Source: Mesorhizobium sp. M1E.F.Ca.ET.045.02.1.1
GTDB taxonomy: Bacteria > Pseudomonadota > Alphaproteobacteria > Rhizobiales > Rhizobiaceae
Assembly (NCBI RefSeq): GCF_003952485.1
Contig: NZ_CP034447.1
Location: 3,052,501 to 3,116,500, forward strand
Length of the DNA stretch: 64,000 nt
Direction: 5' to 3'
The notes beneath the pieces were generated by a model. The model was not told the origin of the DNA, searched no databases, and worked only from the letters and a program-made list of their open reading frames with translations. The position numbers were made by a program, and so were the translations under genes. How positions within the stretch are numbered: position 1 is the first letter of the stretch; every line of letters starts with the position of its first letter. Below are positions 6,852 through 16,348 of the stretch, piece by piece.

Positions 6852-8474
6852 CTACATCGACATTTCCGGTTCAAGCGGGCGCTCCTTTGCCGGCTCCGGA
6901 ATCTCGGTCATGGTCGCTTCCGTCAGGAGCAGGACGCTGGCGACGGAGGCGGCGTTCTCGAGCGCGATCCGCACCACCTTGGTAGGATCGATGATGCCAG
7001 CTTCGACGAGGTCGACATATTCCTTGCGGCCGGCGTCGAAGCCGAAATTACCCTTGCCCTCGATCATCCTGGCGACGACCACGCCGCCGTCGACAGCCGA
7101 ATTCTCGGCGATCTGGCGCACAGGCACTTCGAGAGCGCGCTTGAGGATCTGGACGCCGGTGCGTTCGTCGCCTTCGCAACGCGCTTCCTCCTCCGTGACC
7201 GTACCGATGCAGCGCAACAGGGCCAGTCCGCCGCCAGGCACTATGCCCTCCGCGACAGCGGCCTTGGTGGCGCTGATGGCGTCGTCGAGCGCCTCCTTCT
7301 TGGATTTCATCTCGGCCTCGGTCGGCGCGCCGACCTTGATGACGGCCACGCCGCCGGCGAGCTTGGCCAGCCGCTCCTGAAGCTTCTCCCGGTCGTAGTC
7401 GCTGGTCGTATCGCTGATCTCTCGCCGTATTTGCTCGACGCGGCCCTTGATGGTCTTCTGCTCACCGCCACCGCCGATGATGGTGGTGTTGTCCTTGTCG
7501 ACGACCACGCGCTTCGCGCGTCCCAATTGCGCCATGGTCACGTTTTCGAGCTTGAGGCCGATATCCTCTGAAATGACCTGCCCGCCCGTCAGGATGGCGA
7601 TGTCCTGCAGCATGGCCTTGCGACGGTCGCCGAAGCCCGGCGCCTTCACGGCGCAGTTCTTGAACGTGCCGCGGATCTGATTGACGATCAGCGTGGCCAG
7701 CGCCTCACCCTCGACATCCTCCGCGATCACAAGCAGTGGCGATCCTGATTTCGCCACGGCCTCGAGCAGCTTGATCAGGTCGTTGAGCGAAGAGATCTTC
7801 TTTTCGACGATGAGCACGAGCGCGTCTTCCAGCACCGCCTCCATCTTTTCGGTGTCGGTCACGAAGTAGGGGGACAGGAAGCCGCGGTCGAACTGCATGC
7901 CTTCGACCACATCGAGGACCGTTTCGGTGGTCTTCGATTCCTCGACCGTGATGACGCCTTCGCCACCGACCTTCTCCATGGCCTCGCCGACCAGTTCGCC
8001 GATCAGCGGATCGTTGTGGGCGGAGATCGTCGCCACCTGTTCCTTCTCGCGCCGGGTCGAGACCGGCCGCGATATCTGTTTGAGCGTTTCGATGACGCGC
8101 TTCGTCGCACGATCGAGACCGCGCTTGATGTCGATAGCGCTCGCGCCCGCGACGACATTGCGCACGCCGTCGGCGAACATGGCATGGGCAAGGATGGTCG
8201 CGGTGCTCGTTCCGTCACCCACCATGTCGCCCGTCTTTTCGGCCGCCTGTCTCAGCATCCGCGCGCCGAGATTTTCTTCCGGGTCCTTCAGGTCGAATTC
8301 CTTGGCGATCGTGACCCCGTCGTTGCAGACGATAGGCGCGCCCCATTTCTTCTCGATCAGAACCGACTTCGAGCGTGGACCGAGCGTCACACGCACGGCG
8401 TCGGCAAGCTGGGTGGCGCCGCGGAGGATCTTTTCGCGCGCCGCCGAGCGGAACAATACCTGTTTGTGAGCCAT
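6852..8474 (-). CDS. groEL: Chaperonin GroEL, solitary copy
   Basis: 540 residues with classic GroEL motifs: [29 protein letters not shown], the ATPase loop [12 protein letters not shown], and GGGLALLR in the equatorial domain. It folds proteins with a GroES partner, but no groES gene is adjacent. The C-terminus ends [14 protein letters not shown] instead of the usual GGM-repeat tail. ATG 8474 (MAHKQ) is chosen over 8480 because GGGAG lies 6 nt upstream of it. No CIRCE element is seen; instead a perfect FNR-type box lies 64 bp upstream, suggesting a low-oxygen-induced chaperonin paralogue. Confidence 0.96.
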   Translation of the reverse strand: MAHKQVLFRSAAREKILRGATQLADAVRVTLGPRSKSVLIEKKWGAPIVCNDGVTIAKEFDLKDPEENLGARMLRQAAEKTGDMVGDGTSTATILAHAMFADGVRNVVAGASAIDIKRGLDRATKRVIETLKQISRPVSTRREKEQVATISAHNDPLIGELVGEAMEKVGGEGVITVEESKTTETVLDVVEGMQFDRGFLSPYFVTDTEKMEAVLEDALVLIVEKKISSLNDLIKLLEAVAKSGSPLLVIAEDVEGEALATLIVNQIRGTFKNCAVKAPGFGDRRKAMLQDIAILTGGQVISEDIGLKLENVTMAQLGRAKRVVVDKDNTTIIGGGGEQKTIKGRVEQIRREISDTTSDYDREKLQERLAKLAGGVAVIKVGAPTEAEMKSKKEALDDAISATKAAVAEGIVPGGGLALLRCIGTVTEEEARCEGDERTGVQILKRALEVPVRQIAENSAVDGGVVVARMIEGKGNFGFDAGRKEYVDLVEAGIIDPTKVVRIALENAASVASVLLLTEATMTEIPEPAKERPLEPEMSM

Positions 8475-8531
8475 GACCATCTCCCAAGTCTGCCGGCTCG
8501 TTCCAGCTAACAGTCATCCCTTTGATCGGCC

Positions 8532-8545
8532 TTGATGCGCATCAA
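8532..8545 (-). promoter_or_regulatory. FNR/FixK-type box upstream of groEL
   Basis: TTGATGCGCATCAA, a perfect palindrome centred 64 bp from ATG 8474. It lies 12 bp from a second box serving the opposite strand. Confidence 0.82.
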
Positions 8546-8557
8546 ATGCGTTCCTTG

Positions 8558-8571
8558 TTGACGAGGATCAA
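8558..8571 (+). promoter_or_regulatory. FNR/FixK-type box upstream of the 169-aa Cys protein
   Basis: TTGACGAGGATCAA, one mismatch, centred 61 bp before ATG 8626. Confidence 0.72.
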
Positions 8572-8625
8572 TGACGACGGGCGCGTCACCTGCTGGATGG
8601 TGCCGATCCGATCAAGGGAACGATC

Positions 8626-9135
8626 ATGCAGACGAATGAAACGCCCCGATACGATGCCAGCGTCAACACCACCGGCTGCTGCCCCAAATTCAATCCCGAA
8701 GGCTGGGACGCTCAGGAACTGCACTTCAAGGACAAGCGTTTTCTGAGAGCGACCACCCGCTCCGTCATGCATATCCCGCTGAACATGGGTGACGTGTTCG
8801 CCCGCGTTAACAAGCATATCGACGAAGCGGAAGCCTCGGACACGGATCGGTTCATCGTGCTCAGCCGGGATATTTCGCTCTGGAGCGGCGAGCATCTGTT
8901 CTCGGTCACGAAATCGGTTGCCGGCGAAGAGATGACGACGCTGAGCGGCGACTTTCTGACGAAAGTGTTCGAAGGCCCCTACAGTCAGGCAAGGCAGTGG
9001 CACGAGGAGATGCGGCAGATCGTACGCAACCGAAAATCGGAACCGGGCGACGTCTATTTCTTCTATACGACATGCCCGAAATGCGCCAAGGCCTATGGCA
9101 AGAACTATGTCGTTGGCGTTGCCGCCGTGGCTTAG
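8626..9135 (+). CDS. Conserved protein with paired cysteines (GyrI-like fold suspected)
   Basis: 169 residues, soluble. I recall close relatives in alphaproteobacteria annotated only as 'hydrolase' or hypothetical. Two Cys clusters stand out, TTGCCPKF near the N-terminus and TTCPKCAKAYGKNYV near the C-terminus; they could bind a metal or form redox disulfides. The middle (FVFE-like KVFEGPYSQARQWHEEM) resembles the GyrI-like small-molecule-binding fold, a weak match. ATG 8626 follows AAGGGA. It shares a two-box divergent promoter region with groEL, implying joint induction. Confidence 0.75.
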   Translation: MQTNETPRYDASVNTTGCCPKFNPEGWDAQELHFKDKRFLRATTRSVMHIPLNMGDVFARVNKHIDEAEASDTDRFIVLSRDISLWSGEHLFSVTKSVAGEEMTTLSGDFLTKVFEGPYSQARQWHEEMRQIVRNRKSEPGDVYFFYTTCPKCAKAYGKNYVVGVAAVA

Positions 9136-9239
9136 CACCCGCAGGTCAACGCGTTGCGATCACTCAAGGGATTGAGATATCCATTTGCTTCCAGGTGATG
9201 CGGGTCAATCTTCGCTCATCCCTTGGAGGAGCTTTCGCA

Positions 9240-10202
9240 ATGAGTCGAATTGGCGGTTTCTTGCTGGTCACGCTGATCGCCATGGCGACCACGACCAGTG
9301 TGGCTTTCTTCCTTTACAGGAACGAGCTTGGTCGTCTACGCGACGCCGTCAGCCAAGGCAGCCTGGTCGCCAACCTCGACATCGGGCCGATCGAATACGC
9401 CGACAGCGGCGCGGGCAGCCCGCTGCTGTCGATCCACGGCGCCGGCGGCGGCTTTGACCAAGGCCTCGCCCTTGCTGCCGATCTAGCGGGTGGGGGCTTT
9501 CGGGTCATCGCGCCGTCGCGCTTCGGCTATCTGCGCACGCCCGTTCCGCGAGACCCCTCTCCAGCCGCGCAGGGCGATGCGCACGCGGCGTTGCTCTCCA
9601 GACTGAACGTCCCCAAAGCGGTTGTTGTCGGCGTTTCGGCCGGCGCCCGTTCAGCGGTCGAGCTGACACTCCGGCACCCTGACAAGGTCGCTGCTCTCAT
9701 TCTGATCGTCCCAGCCCTTTATTCGCCCACCAGTCCGGTCTCGATCGACGTGGGCCGCGGCAACAGGTTCGCGTTCTGGGCTGTCAACGCCGGCGGCGAT
9801 TTCGCCTGGTGGGCCGCCGAGACTATCGCACCGTCGGTACTCATTCGGTTTCTCGGCGTTCGACCGGCGCTGGTAACGGCCGCGCCCCAGGCCGAGAGGG
9901 ACCGCGTCATGAGCTTCGTCAGAAGCGTCGAACCGTTGTCGCTGCGTTTTTCCGGAATCAATATCGACAGCGCCCCCGAGCTGCATGAACTACCGTTGGA
10001 AGAAATCACTGCACCGACAATGATCATCTCCGCGCGCGACGACCTGTTCAACACGCTGCCGGCAGCCGAATTCGCGGCGGGTAGGATCCCCGGCGCAAAG
10101 CTGGTCGTCTACGACACCGGTGGACATCTCTTGGTCGGACAGGCGCAGCAGGTTCGCAAAGCAGTCCGCGTGTTCTTGGAGGGAGCGGGCGTGATACCGT
10201 GA
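9240..10202 (+). CDS. Membrane-anchored alpha/beta hydrolase
   Basis: 320 residues. An N-terminal hydrophobic segment (about 6-24) probably anchors the protein with the catalytic domain outside the cytoplasm. The hydrolase core shows the oxyanion region LLSIHGAGGGFDQG, the nucleophile elbow GVSAGA (Ser within VVVGVSAGARS), an acid in SARDDLF, and a C-terminal His in DTGGHLLVG. The substrate is unknown. ATG 9240 is selected because GGAGGAGC lies about 9 nt upstream and it begins at the hydrophobic anchor. No clear FNR-type box precedes it. Confidence 0.88.
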   Translation: MSRIGGFLLVTLIAMATTTSVAFFLYRNELGRLRDAVSQGSLVANLDIGPIEYADSGAGSPLLSIHGAGGGFDQGLALAADLAGGGFRVIAPSRFGYLRTPVPRDPSPAAQGDAHAALLSRLNVPKAVVVGVSAGARSAVELTLRHPDKVAALILIVPALYSPTSPVSIDVGRGNRFAFWAVNAGGDFAWWAAETIAPSVLIRFLGVRPALVTAAPQAERDRVMSFVRSVEPLSLRFSGINIDSAPELHELPLEEITAPTMIISARDDLFNTLPAAEFAAGRIPGAKLVVYDTGGHLLVGQAQQVRKAVRVFLEGAGVIP

Positions 10203-10243
10203 TCCGATAGCCCGGACAGCGACACGGTTGCTCAGTATCAGCG

Positions 10244-11494
10244 TCAGGAGCCGGACACCGCGCCTTCTTCCGCTTTCCCATTGCGCCCGAGGGTCGGCAT
10301 CAGCCAACGGACCAGGCCAAGGCCAAGGAGCGCCAGCGCCGTGAAGCCGGCGCCCGCCAGGAAGGTCATCAGCGGTCCGAAAAGATCCCAGAGCGCGCCC
10401 GCCAGCAGGCTGGCGGCCAGCAGCGCGAGGCCGCTCGACAGGTTGAACATCCCGAAGGCGGTGCCTCTCAGTTCCGGCGGGGCCGTATCGGCGACGAGCG
10501 TTGCCAGAAGTCCTTGTGTGAACCCCAGATGCAGGCCCCAGAGGCCCACGCCGAGCGCCACGCCGGCCAGATTTCCGGGAAACGCCAGCACGATGTCCGC
10601 GGCAATGAGGATCAGGAAGCCGAGAATGAGCATCGTCAGTCGATTGACGCGATCGGAGAGCACGCCGGCCGGATAGGCTGCAAGCGAGTAGACCACGTTC
10701 ATGACGACGAGCACCAGCGGGACGAGCACGATCGGCAAACCCATCCCCTGCGCGCGCAGTATGAGAAACGCTTCGCTGAACCTGGCCAATGTGAACACGG
10801 TGGCGACGCAGACAACCAGCCAGAAGGGCGACCCCAGGCGCCTGAGCTCGGACATGCTCAAGGGAGCACGCACCTCACGCAGGCCGGCGGGCCGAGCTGG
10901 CTCATGCACGGCTGCGACCAGCAGCACGACCGCCAGAAGGCCAGGAACCACCGCGACCCAGAACACGGTCCGAAACTGATTGGCGGTCAGCCACATCAGG
11001 GCAATCGCCAGGAGCGGTCCGACAAACGCGCCCACCGTGTCGAGCGCTTGGCGAAGCCCGAAACTGGCGCCGCGCGCATGAGCCGGGGCGATGTCGGCAA
11101 TCAGGGCATCGCGCGGGGCGCCGCGAATGCCCTTGCCGACACGGTCGACAAAGCGAGCCGCCACAAGCCAGCCGACCGAAGAAGCCAGCGGGAATACCGG
11201 CTTGGTGAGGGCGGCGAGGCCGTAACCGATCACCGCCAGCAGCTTGCGTTTTCCCAGCCAATCCGACAGCGCGCCCGAAAAAACCTTGGTGATGGCGGCC
11301 GTCGCTTCGGCAATGCCTTCGATGGTGCCGACGGTCACCATCGATGCGCCCATGACGGTGACGAGATAGATCGGCAGCAAGGCGTGGATCATCTCCGACG
11401 AGACGTCCATCAGCAGCGAGACGAAGCCCAGCGCCCAAATCTCCGCTGGGATGGTCCTCAGGCGGACGGGGGTGGTTTGCTCGAACTGTTCCAT
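10244..11494 (-). CDS. MFS transporter
   Basis: 416 residues with about 12 hydrophobic spans and the MFS inter-helix 2/3 signature (GALSDWLGKRKLLAVIGYGL) plus RFVDRVGKGIRGAPRDALIAD. It resembles the MFS subgroup near multidrug and small-solute exporters; the substrate cannot be assigned. It lies 119 nt downstream of arcC on the same strand, so it may be the distal gene of the arginine deiminase operon. No separate box was seen in the gap. Confidence 0.88.
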   Translation of the reverse strand: MEQFEQTTPVRLRTIPAEIWALGFVSLLMDVSSEMIHALLPIYLVTVMGASMVTVGTIEGIAEATAAITKVFSGALSDWLGKRKLLAVIGYGLAALTKPVFPLASSVGWLVAARFVDRVGKGIRGAPRDALIADIAPAHARGASFGLRQALDTVGAFVGPLLAIALMWLTANQFRTVFWVAVVPGLLAVVLLVAAVHEPARPAGLREVRAPLSMSELRRLGSPFWLVVCVATVFTLARFSEAFLILRAQGMGLPIVLVPLVLVVMNVVYSLAAYPAGVLSDRVNRLTMLILGFLILIAADIVLAFPGNLAGVALGVGLWGLHLGFTQGLLATLVADTAPPELRGTAFGMFNLSSGLALLAASLLAGALWDLFGPLMTFLAGAGFTALALLGLGLVRWLMPTLGRNGKAEEGAVSGS

Positions 11495-11613
11495 GACCCC
11501 CTCGGCAGGTCGACATCGGTCATGCTCAGCGTAGCGAACCGGCGACGGCGCTGTCCATCGAGATTGGCCCTCAAAAGCGCGTCACATCTTTGAACGACTT
11601 CAGGCGAGGGCGG

Positions 11614-12525
11614 TCAGGGTCCCGTTGTGATAGTCGTGCCGCGCTCGCCCTTGACGATTGCCAGGGCGTCGTCGAGCTTGCCGATCGCGGCAGGCTTGCC
11701 GGTAGCTTCGACGAACCCGATCGCGGCGCTGACCTTGGGACCCATCGAGCCGGCCGGAAACTCCCGCGCGGATATCTCTGCCGCGACGACCCGACGAAGC
11801 GCGCGGGCAGCGGGCGTGCCGTAATCGAGATAGACCGCGTCGACGTCGGTCAGCATGAGCAGCATGTCGGCCTTCAATTGACGCGCGAGAAGCGAACTCG
11901 CCAGGTCCTTGTCGATGACGGCCTCTACGCCGCAAAGGCTGCCGTCGTCCCTGGCTATGACCGGGACGCCGCCGCCGCCCGTGCAAATGACGATGACGCC
12001 GCGCTCGACAAGGAACGAGATCACCGATGCTTCCAGAATCTCGAGTGGCCGCGGCGAGGGCACGACGCGGCGCCACTTGTCGCCATCGGGCGCAATTTTC
12101 CAGCCGCGGTTCGCGGCAAACCGTCGCGCGGTCGCTTCGTCATAGACGGGGCCTATCGGTTTCGTCGGATGGGCGAAGGCCGGATCGCGGGGGTCCACCT
12201 TCACTTGCGTCAGCAATGTCGCGAACAGCCTGTCCTTGAGGAGGTTGCCAAGCTCCTGTTCGATGACATAGCCGATCATGCCGGCGCTCTCGGCGCCGAG
12301 GACATCCAATGGGAACGCCTCACGCTCCGGGTCGGCGGCGGCCTGCAGCGCCAGCAGGCCCACCTGGGGGCCGTTGCCATGCGTGATTACGACCGAGTGT
12401 CCTTCGCTGATCAGCGCCGCCAGCACGGATGCGGCACGCTTGACATTGCTGCGCTGGTTCTCGGCGGTCATCGGCTCGCCGCGCCGCAAAAGCGCGTTCC
12501 CGCCGAGCGCGGCGACGATCAGCAT
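11614..12525 (-). CDS. arcC: Carbamate kinase
   Basis: 303 residues. It makes ATP from carbamoyl phosphate, the energy-yielding last step of the arginine deiminase pathway. Family motifs are seen: [18 protein letters not shown] at the start, [14 protein letters not shown], the CTGGGGVPV segment, and [16 protein letters not shown] near the C-terminus. ATG 12525 is chosen to start at [12 protein letters not shown]; its start codon lies 1 nt after the arcB stop, so translation is probably coupled. It belongs to the arcD-arcA-arcB-arcC unit. Confidence 0.96.
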   Translation of the reverse strand: MLIVAALGGNALLRRGEPMTAENQRSNVKRAASVLAALISEGHSVVITHGNGPQVGLLALQAAADPEREAFPLDVLGAESAGMIGYVIEQELGNLLKDRLFATLLTQVKVDPRDPAFAHPTKPIGPVYDEATARRFAANRGWKIAPDGDKWRRVVPSPRPLEILEASVISFLVERGVIVICTGGGGVPVIARDDGSLCGVEAVIDKDLASSLLARQLKADMLLMLTDVDAVYLDYGTPAARALRRVVAAEISAREFPAGSMGPKVSAAIGFVEATGKPAAIGKLDDALAIVKGERGTTITTGP

Positions 12526-12526
12526 C

Positions 12527-13528
12527 TCAGTTGCCGATCGTGGCGACGAGCAGCGCCTTGATCGTATGCATGCGGTTTTCCGCCTGGTCGAAGACGATCG
12601 ACGCGCTCGACTCGAATACCTCGTCGGAAACTTCCATGCAGTCGATCCCATATTCGCGCGCGACGTAGGCGCCGACTTCAGTCTCGGTGTCATGGAACGC
12701 AGGCAGGCAATGCATGAATTTCACGTGCGGATTGCCGCTTGCCGACATCACTTCGCTCGTTACCCGGTAGGGCGTCAGGAGACGAATGCGCTCCGGCCAG
12801 GCAGACTTGTCTTCCCCCATGGAAACCCACACATCCGTGTAGATGAAGTCGGCAGCTTCGACACAAGCCTTCACGTCTTCGTCCAATCTGAACCGGCCGC
12901 CGTTGCGCTCCGCCAAAGTCCTCACATGGGCGCAGAATTCCTCGTCCGGCCAGAGCTCCTTCGGTGAAGCGATACGCATGTCGATGCCGACCTTGGCGGC
13001 GCCCACGGCCAGGGACTGAGCGACATTGTCCCGTCCCTCGCCAACGAAGGCGACGGTCATGTCGGAAAGATGCTTGTGCGTGAATTCGCGCATCGTCATG
13101 AAATCGGCAAGGATCTGCGTCGGATGCGCCTCGTTCGTCAGACCGTTGTAGACAGGCACCCCGGCATGCGCGGCAAGCAACTCGGCCTGATGCTGCGCAA
13201 AGCCGCGATATTCGATCGCGTCATACATCCGGCCGAGCACGCGCGCGGTGTCCTTCATGGACTCCTTGTGTCCGATATGGCTGCCGGTGGGACCGAAATA
13301 GGTAACGTGGGCGCCCTGATCGTAGGCGGCCACCTCGAACCCCGTCCGCGTGCGCGTGGAGTCTTTTTCGAAGATGAGCGCGATGTTCTTGCGAACAAGG
13401 CGCGGTATCTCATGCCCGGCTTGCTTGGCGGCCTTGAGATCGGCGGCCAGCTTCAGGAGGAAGCGGATCTCCTCGGGCGAGAGGTCGTCCAGCGAGAGCA
13501 CCGAGCGGCCATGCAGGTTGATCGACAT
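12527..13528 (-). CDS. arcB: Ornithine carbamoyltransferase (catabolic, ADI pathway)
   Basis: 333 residues. Motifs: carbamoyl-phosphate binding [29 protein letters not shown], and ornithine-binding [10 protein letters not shown]. The anabolic and catabolic types share these; the catabolic role is inferred from its place between arcA and arcC. It splits citrulline to ornithine and carbamoyl phosphate. The start at 13528 (MSINLHGRS) has AAAGGA just upstream and lies 11 nt after the arcA stop. Confidence 0.95.
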   Translation of the reverse strand: MSINLHGRSVLSLDDLSPEEIRFLLKLAADLKAAKQAGHEIPRLVRKNIALIFEKDSTRTRTGFEVAAYDQGAHVTYFGPTGSHIGHKESMKDTARVLGRMYDAIEYRGFAQHQAELLAAHAGVPVYNGLTNEAHPTQILADFMTMREFTHKHLSDMTVAFVGEGRDNVAQSLAVGAAKVGIDMRIASPKELWPDEEFCAHVRTLAERNGGRFRLDEDVKACVEAADFIYTDVWVSMGEDKSAWPERIRLLTPYRVTSEVMSASGNPHVKFMHCLPAFHDTETEVGAYVAREYGIDCMEVSDEVFESSASIVFDQAENRMHTIKALLVATIGN

Positions 13529-13539
13529 TTGCTGTCCTT

Positions 13540-14754
13540 TCAGATCGGGTCGCGGGCGATGGGGCAGGTCATGCAATGGCCGCCGCCGCGGCCGCGGCTG
13601 AGCTCGGCGCCCTCGACGGTGATCACCTCAACCCCCGCGCGGCGCAGAAGCGTGTTCGTATAGACGTTGCGATCGTAGCCGATGACGATACCCGGCTCGA
13701 CCGCGACGACGTTGTTGCCGTCGTCCCACTGCTCGCGTTCAGCCTCGTAACGGTCGCCGCCGGTGGTGATGATCCGGAGTGATTTCAGTCCAAGCGCCTC
13801 CGCCACGACCGTCGTGAAAGGGGCGTTTTCTTCCCTGACATCGACCGCCGCATCGCCGTCTCCGGGCCGGATCGAGAAGCAGCGCAGCCGCTCGACCACG
13901 GGCGGATACATGGTGGCAAGGTCCCGGTCGCAGAAGGTGAAGACGGTGTCGAGATGCATGAAGGAGCGGTCGCGGGGCATCAGCGCCGCGATCACGCGCG
14001 TGGCCTCTCCGGCGGCGAACAGGCTGCGGGCAAGGTCGCCCACCGCCTGCGGCGTGGTGCGTTCGCCCATGCCGACGAGGACGACGCCTCCGCCGACGGG
14101 CATGACGTCCCCGCCTTCCAGGCTGATGCCTGTTCCGGCTCCGGGAGACACGAATGGAATGCCGCTGTCGCGAAACCGCGGGTGGAAGCGGTAGACAGCC
14201 TCGACGTTAGCCGCCTCGGGCCGCCTGGCGGGCCAATACATGGCATTGACGGAAACAGCGCGATAGATCCAGCAGGAACTGTCGCGGGTGAAGAGCTGGT
14301 TCGGCAGCGGCGGCAGCACGAAGTCCTGCGGCGCGAGCGTCCGTCCGGTCAGTCCCTTGGGCTCGAACGGAAGTTCGGCGCGGGCAATGCCGCCGACGAG
14401 ACAGCTTGCCAGCAGGTCCGAAGGCATCTCGTTCAGCCATCCCCGCATCTCGTCGACCATGTCCAGGCCGACGACGCCCGCATGCACGCGGCGATCGAGA
14501 AGCCAGTCGCGCGCCTTGCCGATGCCCATGGTCTGCGCCAGGAGCTCGCCGAACGAATGGACCACCACGCCGCGTTCGCGCAAGGCATCGACGAAAACGT
14601 CATGCTCCTGGCGTGCTCGTTTCACCCACAGCACGTCGTCGAACAGCAGCGCCTTGCAATTCTCCGGCGTCAGCCTGCGCAGGCTGAGATCCGGCCTGTG
14701 AACCATCACCTCGCGCAGGCGGCCGACTTCCGAATGGACCCCTAGATTTGTCAT
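13540..14754 (-). CDS. arcA: Arginine deiminase
   Basis: 404 residues. It hydrolyses arginine to citrulline and ammonia. The N-terminal [14 protein letters not shown], the FTRDSSCWI segment, the [11 protein letters not shown] stretch and the C-terminal [15 protein letters not shown] are diagnostic; C394 is the predicted nucleophile. It lies 12 nt after the transporter gene in the same operon. Under oxygen limitation the pathway gives ATP and raises pH, matching the FNR-type box ahead of the operon. Confidence 0.97.
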   Translation of the reverse strand: MTNLGVHSEVGRLREVMVHRPDLSLRRLTPENCKALLFDDVLWVKRARQEHDVFVDALRERGVVVHSFGELLAQTMGIGKARDWLLDRRVHAGVVGLDMVDEMRGWLNEMPSDLLASCLVGGIARAELPFEPKGLTGRTLAPQDFVLPPLPNQLFTRDSSCWIYRAVSVNAMYWPARRPEAANVEAVYRFHPRFRDSGIPFVSPGAGTGISLEGGDVMPVGGGVVLVGMGERTTPQAVGDLARSLFAAGEATRVIAALMPRDRSFMHLDTVFTFCDRDLATMYPPVVERLRCFSIRPGDGDAAVDVREENAPFTTVVAEALGLKSLRIITTGGDRYEAEREQWDDGNNVVAVEPGIVIGYDRNVYTNTLLRRAGVEVITVEGAELSRGRGGGHCMTCPIARDPI

Positions 14755-14766
14755 GGGAACGAACTC

Positions 14767-16233
14767 TCAAAGCGGGCTGACGGCGCCGGTCCACATTTCG
14801 TAGACGGCAAGGATTGCGACTGCGACGAGTGCGACCGCGATGACGGTTTCCACGGGATGGAAGACGCGCTGATTCCCTTCTCGACGGGCCCAGACATAGA
14901 AGATGATACCCGGCGCATAGAGGATCGCGCACATGAACAGATAAGCCGGTCCCGCCGCATAGACGAGCCACAGGCCGTAAGCCGTCGCCAGCAACCCCGC
15001 GATGAGAGGCCCGGCGCGCTGTTCGCCGCTCTCATAGCTTTCCCCAGTCAGGGCCAGCTTGGCGGCGAAGGCTCCGGAGAAAATGTAAGGCACGAGGATG
15101 GCCGCCGAAGCGATGTAGAAGAGCGCCTGATAGGTGCTCTGCGCAAAGAGCGTGATCACCAGGAAGGCCTGAACGAGCAGGTTGGTGATCAGCAGCGACG
15201 TCGAGGGCACGCCGCGTTCGCTTTCCCGGCCGAAGAATTTCGGCATCGTCCCGTCCTTGCCGGCGACATGCGGTATCTCGGCGGCGAGCAAGGTCCAGCT
15301 CAAGAAGGCGCCGACGACCGAAACGACGAGTGCAAGATTGATGAGCACGGCGCCCCAGGGTCCGACGACGGCCTCCAGCACGCCCGCCATCGATGGGTTC
15401 TTCAAGGCGGCAAGCTCGGGTTGGCTCAGGATACCGAGCGAAAGCAGCGAGACCAGCGCATAGAGCGCGAGGCAGGTGAAGAAACCGAGCACCGTCGCGG
15501 TCGCGATGTCCTTGCGGCGCTCCGCCCGGGCGGAGAACACGCTGGCCCCTTCGATGCCGATGAAGACCCACAGCGTCACCAGCATGGTGCTCTTCACCTG
15601 AGCGGCGATGGTACCGAGAGAGGCATTGCCGAGCCCGGTGAAGTCGAGCGACCAGACGTTGAGCTTGAAGGCGACGGCGACAATCCCGACGAAAAGGACA
15701 ACGGGAGCAATCTTGGCTACGGTCACGATGGTGTTGACGACCGCGGCCTGGCGAATGCCCGCGAGGATCAGCAAGTGGATGAGCCACAAGAGGATCGAGG
15801 CGCCGAGCACCGCCTGCCATGTATTCCCGTCACCAAAGGCAGGGAAGAAATAGGACAGCGCGCTGAAGACGATCACGGCGTAGGACACGTTGCCGACCCA
15901 AGCGCTGATCCAATAGCCCCAGGCACTGTTGAACCCTATGAAAGGCCCAAACCCTGCCTTGGCATAAGCATAGGGTCCCGCATCGAGATCGGGTCGGCGC
16001 ACCGCCAACGACTGGTAGACGAACACCAGCGCGAGCATGCCGATCGCCGTGATCGTCCAACCGATCAGGATCGCCAGAGGACCGGCGCCGGCTGCCATGT
16101 TCTGGGGCAGACTGAACACGCCCGAGCCCACCATCGAGCCGATCACGAGCGCTGTCAGCGATCCCAATCGTAGCTTCGTCGATGCGGTGGTCGTGGCCTC
16201 CCGGATTGGGATATTGACCTCTGTCGTGGACAT
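14767..16233 (-). CDS. arcD: Arginine/ornithine antiporter, APC superfamily
   Basis: 488 residues with about 12 membrane spans. The N-terminal GSMVGSGVFSLPQNMA is the APC substrate-binding loop of basic amino-acid antiporters. It exchanges arginine for ornithine across the inner membrane. It is first in the arcD-arcA-arcB-arcC order, with the FNR-type box at 16290-16303 centred 63 bp upstream of its start. Confidence 0.92.
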   Translation of the reverse strand: MSTTEVNIPIREATTTASTKLRLGSLTALVIGSMVGSGVFSLPQNMAAGAGPLAILIGWTITAIGMLALVFVYQSLAVRRPDLDAGPYAYAKAGFGPFIGFNSAWGYWISAWVGNVSYAVIVFSALSYFFPAFGDGNTWQAVLGASILLWLIHLLILAGIRQAAVVNTIVTVAKIAPVVLFVGIVAVAFKLNVWSLDFTGLGNASLGTIAAQVKSTMLVTLWVFIGIEGASVFSARAERRKDIATATVLGFFTCLALYALVSLLSLGILSQPELAALKNPSMAGVLEAVVGPWGAVLINLALVVSVVGAFLSWTLLAAEIPHVAGKDGTMPKFFGRESERGVPSTSLLITNLLVQAFLVITLFAQSTYQALFYIASAAILVPYIFSGAFAAKLALTGESYESGEQRAGPLIAGLLATAYGLWLVYAAGPAYLFMCAILYAPGIIFYVWARREGNQRVFHPVETVIAVALVAVAILAVYEMWTGAVSPL

Positions 16234-16289
16234 GATGCGCTCCCGTTGCGAACAGTGGGAGGATTTCGCAGCAAACAGAACTGGCGGCC

Positions 16290-16303
16290 TTGACGCCGGT
16301 CAA
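16290..16303 (-). promoter_or_regulatory. FNR/FixK-type box upstream of the arc operon
   Basis: TTGACGCCGGTCAA, symmetric with C/G at the fifth position of each half-site, centred 63 bp from ATG 16233. Confidence 0.68.
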
Positions 16304-16348
16304 ATTTGGGCATTGCGCCGACAGGCGTGTCGAGACGGCCGCAGTAAT

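Noticed and set aside
8475..8625. CIRCE (HrcA) element before groEL
   Set aside because: No TTAGCACTC-N9-GAGTGCTAA-like repeat is present; only the two FNR-type boxes are seen.
10514..11593. 359-codon plus-strand frame opposite the MFS gene
   Set aside because: Very rich in His, Gln, Arg and Asp, typical of antisense shadows of membrane protein genes.
14857..16173. 438-codon frame opposite arcD
   Set aside because: Antisense shadow; charged low-complexity composition and no start signal.
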